Shown piece by piece: positions 14,620-21,016 of a stretch of 23,432 nt of DNA. Numbering within the stretch: position 1 is the first letter of the stretch; each line of letters opens with the position of its first letter. The stretch covers positions 1 through 23,432 of the forward strand of contig JALZUV010000172.1 in assembly GCA_023301245.1 (NCBI GenBank), in the 5' to 3' direction. Both the position numbers and the translations under genes were made by a program. Below the pieces are notes generated by a model, which was not told the origin of the DNA, ran no database searches, and saw only the letters and a program-made list of their open reading frames with translations. This stretch comes from Rickettsiales bacterium (GTDB lineage: Bacteria; Pseudomonadota; Alphaproteobacteria; Rickettsiales; JALZUV01).

Positions 14620-15147
14620 ATGTCTATTAAAGAAATACGAAGTGAACTGGGCGATTATGCCAAAGATATTAAACTAAACCTTGGCAATGTGTTAAGCGAG
14701 GAGGGGGCGGCTGGCTTATCGGAAAGCCAAATCGCGCTTATCGCGCTGGCATCGGCCTATGCAACGAAGCATGAAAAGCTTATATCTGCCATTGCAATGC
14801 AAGCGGCAGAGCATTTATCGGCAGAAGGGATCGAAGCGGCTAAAGCGGCGGCAACCATCATGGCGATGAATAATGTTTATTATCGTTTTGTGCATTTGGC
14901 GAGCGATAAAGAATATGCCAAAATGCCCGCTAATTTACGCATGAATATAATTGGAAAGCCTGGTGTAGAGAAGGTCGATTTTGAATTGGCAAGTCTGGCA
15001 GTTTCGGCTATTGAAGGCTGCGGAATGTGCATTGATGCCCATGTGCATGAAGTAGAAAAAGCGGGCGTTTCGCGCCAAGGTATTCAATCTACCATACGCA
15101 TTGCATCGGTGCTAAATGCCACCGCACAAGCCTTAATTATCGGATAA
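14620..15147 (+). CDS. ahpD: Alkyl hydroperoxidase AhpD
   Basis: 175 residues, close to the 177 of the mycobacterial protein. It is an all-helical carboxymuconolactone-decarboxylase-family protein that passes electrons to AhpC and has weak peroxidase activity itself. The active-site motif is intact: E122, then EGCGMCIDAH with C134, C137 and H141, equivalent to Glu118, Cys130, Cys133 and His137 of M. tuberculosis AhpD. The N-terminus (MSIKEIRSELGDYAKDIKLNL) also matches the family. I chose the ATG at 14620 with AAAGGA eight bases upstream; a longer open frame from 14494 overlaps ahpC and adds residues absent from the family. An Ala-rich second helix region and RMNIIGKPG loop are typical. Confidence 0.95.
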   Translation: MSIKEIRSELGDYAKDIKLNLGNVLSEEGAAGLSESQIALIALASAYATKHEKLISAIAMQAAEHLSAEGIEAAKAAATIMAMNNVYYRFVHLASDKEYAKMPANLRMNIIGKPGVEKVDFELASLAVSAIEGCGMCIDAHVHEVEKAGVSRQGIQSTIRIASVLNATAQALIIG

Positions 15148-15162
15148 ACAGGAGAATATACC

Positions 15163-15597
15163 ATGACAAACCCCGTAGCAGAATCGCTCAAAACCGTGCT
15201 GGCTGATAGCTATGCACTTTACCTTAAAACGCAAAATTATCATTGGAATGTAACAGGGCCTAATTTCGCATCTCTGCATGCTTTATTTGAAGAGCATTAT
15301 ACTGAGCTAACGATGGCGATTGATGAAATTGCCGAGCTTATTCGTGGCCTTGGCGAAAAAGCTCCAGGAAGTTTTGAAGCGTTTCAGGCGATTTCGACGA
15401 TTAAATCAGGTGATGCGAATGCTTCGGCTGAGAAAATGGTGCAAGACCTCGCCGCAGGTCAAGAGGCTGTTTCAAAAACCGTGCAAACCGCATTAGAAGC
15501 AGCGCAAGCGGCAGAAGATGAAGTGGTTATAGGCGCACTGACGGAGCGTTTAACCGTTCACCGTAAAAATGCTTGGATGCTGAACAGTAGTATGTAG
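15163..15597 (+). CDS. dps: Dps-family ferritin-like DNA protection protein
   Basis: 144 residues forming the four-helix Dps fold. A dodecameric shell oxidises Fe(II) with hydrogen peroxide and stores iron, limiting Fenton chemistry. The intersubunit ferroxidase ligands are all present: H27 in NYHWNVTG, H39 in SLHALF, and D54 and E58 in MAIDEIAE. The N-terminus is short, without a Lys/Arg-rich tail, so DNA binding by a tail is not evident. AGGAGA at 15150-15155 precedes the ATG by seven bases. It is 15 bases after ahpD, the last gene of the operon, and is followed by a strong hairpin terminator. Confidence 0.94.
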   Translation: MTNPVAESLKTVLADSYALYLKTQNYHWNVTGPNFASLHALFEEHYTELTMAIDEIAELIRGLGEKAPGSFEAFQAISTIKSGDANASAEKMVQDLAAGQEAVSKTVQTALEAAQAAEDEVVIGALTERLTVHRKNAWMLNSSM

Positions 15598-15642
15598 TTT
15601 TGTTTTCTCTAAGCGTCTAGTAGCTCGCTTAATGTCCATTAT

Positions 15643-15680
15643 AAAAGCACCTCAACATTGGTTGGGGTGCTTTTATTTTT
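15643..15680. terminator. Bidirectional rho-independent terminator between dps and the diguanylate cyclase gene
   Basis: A 14-base-pair stem, AAAAGCACCTCAAC (15643-15656) against GTTGGGGTGCTTTT (15661-15674), with one T-G wobble and the loop ATTG, followed by ATTTTT. The A-rich and T-rich flanks let it work in both directions. The stop codon of the leftward gene sits on its right edge. Confidence 0.92.
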
Positions 15681-16710
15681 AAAGCTCTAGGCTTACGCGG
15701 TTACGGCCATTTTCTTTTGCGCTGTAGAGTGCATCATCAGCGCGTTTGATGAAATTCTCGATGGATTCGTTTTTATCGCTATCGCGGTAACGGGTAACCC
15801 CAATTGAAACGGTAATTTGCCCGAGCTCTTCGTCAGAATTTTTACGCTTTAGGCGATTATTGGCAATGAGTTTACGGATATTTTCGGCCACAATATGTGC
15901 GCCGTTCGTAGGGGTTTCGGGTAAAAGCACGGCAAATTCTTCACCGCCGTAACGTGCGACAACATCTTGCCCGCGCACGGTGCGTTTCAGTGCACCTGCT
16001 ACCACCTTCAGCACTTCATCACCAATTTGATGACCCCATGTGTCGTTGAATTTTTTGAAATGATCAATATCGAGCATTAGCAAGCAGAGGTCTTCGCGCT
16101 CTTGACTGGCATGTAGTGTTTGTTGTTCAATTAATTCATCAAAAGCACGGCGATTATTGAGTTTTGTTAAACCATCAATCCGCGCTTCTGAGGTGGCTTT
16201 TTCCAAATCCTCGCGCAATTCGGTAATTTCTCGTTGTGAATCTTTTATTTGGCTGCTGAAATCAGTGCTATTGGCTTGGATATCTTTGAGTTGCCCAACG
16301 ACCTCGCCTAATAGCCCCTCAAGGTTGGCATCGCCATCTATTGTGTCGGATAGACTATCTGTCTTTTTGCCTAACTCTGTATTATAAGCATCGGCATCGT
16401 TTGAGAACTTGCCAATCATTGCCATTAGTTTCGCCATTGCAGCATTAACGCTTTGGGTGGCTTCGGCCGAGGGTTCGGTTTTTACATATTCTTCATAGAG
16501 CCGTTTATTCGTAATTTCGTTAAATTCAGTTTTTGCCTGTTTAAGGGTATCAATCTCCTTAGAGAGCGCGGGCTTCGTACCACTCAAATGGTGATGCCAT
16601 GTTGCATAATTTTCAGGCGTTGGCTCAATGTTAAGTTCATTCATCGCGATGATGGCTTGGCTTGAGATTGGCTGCTTACGAGCATCAATAATTTCTGGTT
16701 TTTTTGTCAT
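15679..16710 (-). CDS. Diguanylate cyclase with GGEEF active site and I-site
   Basis: 343 residues, cytoplasmic, making c-di-GMP from two GTP. The GGDEF domain spans about 175-343: LTKLNNRRAFD at the start, DIDHFKKFNDTWGHQIGDEVL, the active site RYGGEEF (GGEEF at 255-259) and SIGVTRY near the end. The allosteric inhibitory site RGQD (246-249) is five residues before the active site, so product inhibition is likely. Residues 1-100 form an unassigned helical sensor or dimerisation region starting with SSQAIIAMNELNIEPTPENY. A coiled coil at about 150-175 leads into the catalytic domain. There are no membrane segments. The ATG at 16708-16710 lies six bases after TAAAAT with no Shine-Dalgarno. The partner degenerate EAL protein at 3679 is a possible receiver of its product. 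Confidence 0.95.
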   Translation of the reverse strand: MTKKPEIIDARKQPISSQAIIAMNELNIEPTPENYATWHHHLSGTKPALSKEIDTLKQAKTEFNEITNKRLYEEYVKTEPSAEATQSVNAAMAKLMAMIGKFSNDADAYNTELGKKTDSLSDTIDGDANLEGLLGEVVGQLKDIQANSTDFSSQIKDSQREITELREDLEKATSEARIDGLTKLNNRRAFDELIEQQTLHASQEREDLCLLMLDIDHFKKFNDTWGHQIGDEVLKVVAGALKRTVRGQDVVARYGGEEFAVLLPETPTNGAHIVAENIRKLIANNRLKRKNSDEELGQITVSIGVTRYRDSDKNESIENFIKRADDALYSAKENGRNRVSLEL

Positions 16711-16716
16711 AGTTTC

Positions 16717-16722
16717 ATTTTA
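16717..16722 (-). promoter_or_regulatory. -10 element for a probable leaderless mRNA of the diguanylate cyclase
   Basis: Minus-strand TAAAAT then GAAACT then ATG. The 15 bases TAAAATGAAACTATG match the corresponding 15 bases before the gene starting at 6754 at 13 positions. No clear -35 is seen. Confidence 0.4.
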
Positions 16723-16813
16723 CGCGCAAATAGGTTGAGAAACTCTTAAAATTTTTCACTTTATTATGAGCCGCCACTGGTTTTTTCTTATTAAGGGTGG
16801 CATAAGAGAGCAT

Positions 16814-17842
16814 ATGAGCCTCTATTCGCTAATACGCCCCCTCTTATTTACGCTATCGCCTGAGAAAGCCCATCATTTTGCCTTAAAAGGCTCATGCTTG
16901 GCGATGGGCGGTGCTTATAAAAATGAGGCATTGCAGCAAACTTTGGCAGGGATTGAATTTGCCAACCCTGTTGGTCTTTCCGCAGGGTTTGATAAAAATG
17001 CTGAGGCGGTTAACGGCCTATCAAAAATGGGCTTTGGGTTTTTAGAACTTGGTACGGTTACGCCACTTAGCCAAACAGGCAACCCGCAACCACGCATGTT
17101 TAGGCTGGTTGAAGATGAAGCGGTGATAAACCGCCTAGGTTTTAATAATAAAGGGTTGGATGTTTTTTGCGAAAATTTTGCCAATGCAAAACGGAGCCTT
17201 CCGCTCGGTGCAAATATTGGTAAAAATAAAGACCAGCAAGATGCTGTCGCCGATTATGTAACAGGTCTAGAGGCAGTTAGCCCATTGGCCGATTATGTGA
17301 CCGTTAATATCTCGTCACCCAACACAAAAGGTTTGCGCGATCTGCAAGAACAAGGCGCGCTGCGCGAGCTGCTTACCCCGCTGATGGAGCGTCGCACTAA
17401 GCCTATTTTTCTAAAAGTCGCGCCTGATTTAGAGGATGGACAAATAGAGCATATTGCCGAAACCGTGATGGATTTAAAGGTGGATGGCCTAATTGTAAGT
17501 AATACGACCTTAGAGCGTGCGCCTTCGTTACAGAATATTCATAAGGTGGAATCAGGCGGCTTAAGTGGTCGGCCATTATTTGAAAAATCAACGGCGGTGC
17601 TCAAGCGTTTCGCGCAAGCCACCAATGGCGAAATGCTGTTAATAGGTGTTGGCGGTATTGCGGGCGGCGCCGATGCTTATGCTAAAATTAAAGCCGGAGC
17701 ATCGCTAGTGCAGTTATATTCGGCCTTAGTTTACCAAGGGCCTGCCTTAATTAGCCGCATTAATAAAGAGTTAGTAGAATTACTTGCACAAGATGGCTAT
17801 GCCCATATAAGTGACGCCATAGGAGCCGATGTAACATCATGA
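16814..17842 (+). CDS. pyrD: Dihydroorotate dehydrogenase (quinone), class 2
   Basis: 342 residues from the chosen start. Oxidises dihydroorotate to orotate in pyrimidine synthesis, donating electrons to the quinone pool at the inner membrane through its amphipathic N-terminal helices (SLYSLIRPLLFTLSPEKAHHFAL). FMN-barrel motifs seen: GLSAGFDKNAEA (54-65), INRLGFNNKG (105-114) and the catalytic serine S168 in NISSPNTKGLR. Also seen are FLKVAPDL, VSNTT, GLSGRPL and GVGGIAGGADAYAKI near the phosphate-binding end. An in-frame ATG at 16766 adds 16 residues but has no ribosome-binding site, and a TATTAT overlaps it at 16762-16767; family N-termini fit the ATG at 16814. Its stop overlaps the trpS start (ATGA). 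Confidence 0.95.
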   Translation: MSLYSLIRPLLFTLSPEKAHHFALKGSCLAMGGAYKNEALQQTLAGIEFANPVGLSAGFDKNAEAVNGLSKMGFGFLELGTVTPLSQTGNPQPRMFRLVEDEAVINRLGFNNKGLDVFCENFANAKRSLPLGANIGKNKDQQDAVADYVTGLEAVSPLADYVTVNISSPNTKGLRDLQEQGALRELLTPLMERRTKPIFLKVAPDLEDGQIEHIAETVMDLKVDGLIVSNTTLERAPSLQNIHKVESGGLSGRPLFEKSTAVLKRFAQATNGEMLLIGVGGIAGGADAYAKIKAGASLVQLYSALVYQGPALISRINKELVELLAQDGYAHISDAIGADVTS

Positions 17843-18852
17843 CTAAACCTCGCATATTTTCAGGCGTTCAGCCGACTGGTAATCTTCATTTAGGCAATTA
17901 CCTTGGCGCTATTCGCCATTGGGTAAAAATGCAAGATGAGTATGAGTGCATTTATGGCATTATGGATTTGCACGCTATTACCGTGCCGCAAAACCCCGCT
18001 GATTTAAAGAACGCCATACGCGAAGTGGCGGCGGCGCTGATTGCCAGCGGTATTGATATTCAAAAAAGTATTTTATTTCCGCAAAGCGCCGTTTCGGCAC
18101 ATGCTGAACTTGCGTGGATTTTAAATTGCCACACGCCGCTCGGCTGGCTTAACCGCATGACACAATTTAAGGAAAAGGCCGGCAAAAAGCGCGATAATGC
18201 ATCGCTGGGTTTATATGGCTACCCTGTGTTAATGGCGGCGGATATTCTTGGTTATAACGCGACGCATGTGCCCGTGGGCGAGGATCAAAAGCAACATCTT
18301 GAGCTGTCGCGCGATATTGCAGGTGCTTTTAACCGCGCTTATGATAATGAATATTTTCAAATGCCAGAGCCGCTAATTATGGGCGAAGCCACCCGTGTGA
18401 TGAGCTTAAAAGATGGTACGAAAAAAATGAGTAAATCGGATGTTTCCGAGCTATCGCGCATTGACCTAACCGATGATGAAGATGCTATTGCAAAGAAATT
18501 CCGCAAAGCGAAATCAGATATGTTAGAGGGGGTTACTTACGATGTTGAAAAGCGCCCCGAGGCCAGCAATCTTCTCACCATCTATGCTGCTTTAGCTGAT
18601 GTTCCACGCGCACAAGTTGAGGAGCAATTTGCCACGAGCAATTTCGCCGATTTCAAAAAAGAGCTGACCGATTTAGCGGTGGCTAAACTCGCGCCATTAA
18701 CCTCGAAGATGCGCGTCCTGATGGAAGACCCTGAAAGTATTGATCGTGTCTTGCAAAATGGCACTGAACGCGCCAACGAAATTGCCAGTAAACAGCTTCG
18801 CGAAATTCGTGAAATTGTTGGTTTCCCTGTTTATAAGCAATCTAGTTTTTAA
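17839..18852 (+). CDS. trpS: Tryptophanyl-tRNA synthetase
   Basis: 337 residues, the usual size of bacterial TrpRS, a class Ic aminoacyl-tRNA synthetase that charges tRNA-Trp. The HIGH-type motif reads PTGNLHLGN (12-20) and the KMSKS loop is present at 196-200. IMDLHAIT, GYPVLMAADIL and VPVGEDQKQHLELSRDIA are the standard active-site segments. The start overlaps the pyrD stop by four bases, giving tight translational coupling of two unrelated housekeeping genes. AGGAG at 17821-17825 is 13 bases from the start, rather far. No attenuator or T-box is visible in front of it, consistent with expression from the pyrD promoter. Confidence 0.98.
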   Translation: MTKPRIFSGVQPTGNLHLGNYLGAIRHWVKMQDEYECIYGIMDLHAITVPQNPADLKNAIREVAAALIASGIDIQKSILFPQSAVSAHAELAWILNCHTPLGWLNRMTQFKEKAGKKRDNASLGLYGYPVLMAADILGYNATHVPVGEDQKQHLELSRDIAGAFNRAYDNEYFQMPEPLIMGEATRVMSLKDGTKKMSKSDVSELSRIDLTDDEDAIAKKFRKAKSDMLEGVTYDVEKRPEASNLLTIYAALADVPRAQVEEQFATSNFADFKKELTDLAVAKLAPLTSKMRVLMEDPESIDRVLQNGTERANEIASKQLREIREIVGFPVYKQSSF

Positions 18853-18854
18853 CG

Positions 18855-19457
18855 ATGGATTTTGGCCAGTTAAAATATAATGTTGTTGAAACTATCGGCC
18901 ATAAAGGCGTGTGGTATTTTATATGGCGTGCAGCATTAGTGGCGCTAATTATTTGGTGGGTATGGCCTGAACCCGATGCCGTCATTAAACATAAGGTTGC
19001 CGATACGGCGGTAGACCTAGCAGATGAGCCAAAAGACTGGCATCAATTCGCGCAAAGCTCGCAAGATTTACGTAAAATTATTACCACCAGTCAAAGCACC
19101 TTTTATTGGGAAAGTTTTAACTGGATGATGGAATATGGCGTGGCTGAAAGGCCGCGAAGTTTTGAAAGTAGAGTTATTAATATACGCTTTTTAATGTCCG
19201 ATATTTTCCAAACAAAAGATAAAAGAAGCTGCCGAAGTTTTCGTGAAAAGATGGTGGTTGCGGGTAAAGCGAATCACCGTGAAGGGGTGGCCTGTAAGCG
19301 TCAAATTGCCGATTGGTGTAAGCAGGTTAAAGGCGAGAAAATAAAGTGCCGAAGCAAAAAATCTCAAGGCATCGACAGCTTAAAAGATGATGTATTTGAT
19401 GCGCATAATTTGAATATTAAGTTAAACCGTAATTTGCAAAAACTTCCCAGTTTCTAA
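18855..19457 (+). CDS. Small Cys-containing membrane-anchored protein of unknown function
   Basis: 200 residues. A hydrophobic, Trp-rich segment at about 19-37 anchors a hydrophilic C-terminal region, or is an uncleaved signal. Four cysteines (C126, C147, C155, C165) lie in a basic region: RSCRSFREKMVVAGK, then REGVACKRQIADWC, then KIKCRSKK. The C-R-x-[FY] followed about 20 residues later by G-x-A-C recalls the C-terminal segment of RT0821/17-kDa-type surface antigens, but that resemblance is weak and by eye. Two disulfides would fit a periplasmic location. It starts two bases after trpS and so probably shares its transcript. Its stop overlaps the stop of the convergent receiver gene by four bases (CTAA). 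Confidence 0.65.
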   Translation: MDFGQLKYNVVETIGHKGVWYFIWRAALVALIIWWVWPEPDAVIKHKVADTAVDLADEPKDWHQFAQSSQDLRKIITTSQSTFYWESFNWMMEYGVAERPRSFESRVINIRFLMSDIFQTKDKRSCRSFREKMVVAGKANHREGVACKRQIADWCKQVKGEKIKCRSKKSQGIDSLKDDVFDAHNLNIKLNRNLQKLPSF

Positions 19458-19870
19458 TAATTTGCGGGCGTAATTTTATCAATGATGACTCGCAGTTTAA
19501 ATGGCGAGTTCAACTCTTTTTTACTGCAAATTGAGGTGGAGTGTTTTAGGTCTTCATCAATTGGTAGTCCTGCCACATCATGCGCGGAAGACATAATGAC
19601 CACGGGTAGTTTTGTATAAGATTGGCGGTGGCTTGGTAGGTTATATAAAAATTCTGTTAGTTCAGCGCCATTTTCTGCAGGCATGTAAAAATCAACGAAG
19701 GCGCAATCAATAGGGTTCTGGGCATAATAAACCATTGCTTCTTCGCGGTTGGTCGCGCCAAAAACATTATAGCTATATTCATCCGAAATTTGCTGGATAT
19801 AGTTTGTAAGTAACGCAATATCTTCCTGCGTATCATCGACTATTAGAATGTTCCGCTTTTTATGTGGCAT
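19454..19870 (-). CDS. Single-domain response regulator (receiver only)
   Basis: 138 residues, one CheY-like receiver domain with no output domain. The acidic pair D12/D13 is in ILIVDDTQED, the phosphorylated aspartate is D60 in CAFVDFYMP, S94/S95 in VIMSSA stands for the conserved Thr/Ser, and K117 or K118 in CSKKEL is the conserved lysine. Residues 96-116 (HDVAGLPIDEDLKHSTSI) are atypical for the alpha4 region that CheY-like proteins use for partner binding. It sits back-to-back with the chemotaxis operon across a 462-base gap, so a chemotaxis or motility role is possible but not shown. AGAGGG lies about seven bases before the ATG. Confidence 0.88.
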   Translation of the reverse strand: MPHKKRNILIVDDTQEDIALLTNYIQQISDEYSYNVFGATNREEAMVYYAQNPIDCAFVDFYMPAENGAELTEFLYNLPSHRQSYTKLPVVIMSSAHDVAGLPIDEDLKHSTSICSKKELNSPFKLRVIIDKITPANY

Positions 19871-20332
19871 AATTTAACCCTCTTAGAAGGTTAGTGTAAA
19901 ACGGTGATGTGCACAAACTCTCCACAAAATAAATAACAATTTTAATCTATTCAGGTGGCGCTTTGATAAAAAGTGGCAGTAAAGTTGCTGAAGTTGTTAA
20001 TAGGCAGCGATAGCGTTGTGTGGTGTTTTGAATCAAAAAACTCAAAATAATTGAAGTTTCTAAGCGGGGGATTCAAGCTGATTTGATGAAATTGGTGGTA
20101 AATATTCAAAAATAATAATGAAATAAAATATTAATTAGAGGTGTGGCTTTTATTCCAATTCCTCTTGTAAAGGCCGGTGAGTCTATCATTTTTCACTACG
20201 GATTTTTAATGAAACTGGTGGCTGTAGATAAATATGCAACTTAAAGCTTCAAATGAGACCTGTCTGGTAATAATTTGTTAAGGAATGCACTTTAGGGTTG
20301 AGATTCAAACAAGAAGCCGTAAGAGTTAGATT
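19871..20332. other. AT-rich intergenic region before the chemotaxis operon
   Basis: 462 bases with no supported gene. It contains a sigma-54-type promoter at 19974-19989 and two short direct repeats, ATGAAATTGGTGG (20086-20098) and ATGAAACTGGTGG (20209-20221). Each repeat opens a very short frame (9 and 11 codons) without a clear ribosome-binding site. I see no riboswitch, tRNA or strong terminator hairpin. The 330-base stretch between the promoter and the first chemotaxis gene could be a long leader or hold a small RNA. Confidence 0.6.
19974..19989 (+). promoter_or_regulatory. Sigma-54 (RpoN) -24/-12 promoter upstream of the chemotaxis operon
   Basis: TGGCAG-TAAAG-TTGCT matches the TGGCAC-N5-TTGCW consensus at all but one position. 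The invariant GG (19975-19976) and GC (19987-19988) are exactly 10 bases apart. Transcription would start near 20000. An enhancer-binding activator would be required. Confidence 0.65.
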
Positions 20333-20623
20333 ATGCAAGAGCCATTTCAACTTCCTGAGTCAATGACCATTAATAATGTGGAGTCTTTACTCTCTGAATT
20401 AAGTCAGCTTGAAGTTGGTGATTTTGCGGAAGGCCTATTAAATGGCGCGAATGTGCAAGAAGTGTCAACTGCTGCCATTCAAGCGCTTGTCTCTTTCCAT
20501 CAAACGCTCCAGTTGCTTGATGGAAGAATAGTATTGCAAAGCGCTAGCCCTGCCATGTGCAAATCAATGGAGCTTTTAGGGATGTCAAATTTATTGGAAG
20601 AGTGGAGTCAACCGAATGTCTAA
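20333..20623 (+). CDS. Small STAS-domain protein at the head of the chemotaxis operon (CheS-like)
   Basis: 96 residues covering one STAS domain, the fold of anti-sigma-factor antagonists: PFQLPESMTINNVESLLSEL, a VQEVSTAAIQALVSFHQ segment where SpoIIAA-type proteins have the phosphorylatable Asp-Ser, and a final ASPAMCKSMELLGMSNLLEEW helix region. The serine is kept (S45) but is preceded by Val rather than Asp. Small STAS proteins at this position before cheY and cheA are known in alphaproteobacteria; CheS of Sinorhizobium meliloti binds CheA and speeds CheY1 dephosphorylation. Equivalence is inferred from size and position. Its last eight bases overlap the start of cheY, so translation is coupled. 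The ATG is preceded by only a weak purine stretch (AAGAG). Confidence 0.78.
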   Translation: MQEPFQLPESMTINNVESLLSELSQLEVGDFAEGLLNGANVQEVSTAAIQALVSFHQTLQLLDGRIVLQSASPAMCKSMELLGMSNLLEEWSQPNV

Positions 20624-20984
20624 AAAAATTATAACTGTCGATGATTCAAAAACAATGCGTAAGATGGTGCGCTTTACCTTGGAAGAGGGTGGCTACGAGG
20701 TATTCGAAGCCGAAGATGGCGTGCAAGCTCTCAAAGAATTAACCGCTCAAAAAGCGGATGTGATTATCACCGATCTAAATATGCCAAATATGAATGGCTT
20801 TGAATTAGTGACTGAGTTGCGTGCAATGCCAGAGTATAAATTTACTCCCATTATCGTTCTGACCACAGAGTTTGAAGATGACAAAAAACAGCAGGGTCGC
20901 GCAGCTGGCGCTACCGGTTGGATAGTTAAGCCGTTTAATGCCGAAAAGCTGCTCGAAGTGGTTGGTAAGGTTTGTGCATCGTGA
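20616..20984 (+). CDS. cheY: Chemotaxis response regulator CheY
   Basis: 122 residues, a stand-alone receiver phosphorylated by CheA. The acid pocket D9/D10 (ITVDDSKTMRK), phospho-acceptor D53 (IITDLNMPNMNG), T83/T84 (IVLTTE) and K105 (IVKPFNAEKL) are all present. WIVKPF with tryptophan in place of the aromatic switch residue of E. coli CheY (Tyr106 region) is common among CheYs coded next to cheA in alphaproteobacteria. Because this operon may encode more than one CheY, it could act either on the flagellar motor or as a phosphate sink. It overlaps the STAS gene by eight bases and is followed by cheA after 32 bases. Confidence 0.92.
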   Translation: MSKKIITVDDSKTMRKMVRFTLEEGGYEVFEAEDGVQALKELTAQKADVIITDLNMPNMNGFELVTELRAMPEYKFTPIIVLTTEFEDDKKQQGRAAGATGWIVKPFNAEKLLEVVGKVCAS

Positions 20985-21016
20985 AAAATGGAAAGAGCTT
21001 AGGCTAAGGAAAACTT

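Noticed and set aside
16766..16813. Upstream ATG giving a longer PyrD
   Set aside because: There is no ribosome-binding site, a -10-like TATTAT overlaps it, and the extra residues do not fit the family N-terminus.
20000..20332. c-di-GMP (GEMM) riboswitch in the long leader
   Set aside because: I could not find the conserved GEMM core or paired stems.
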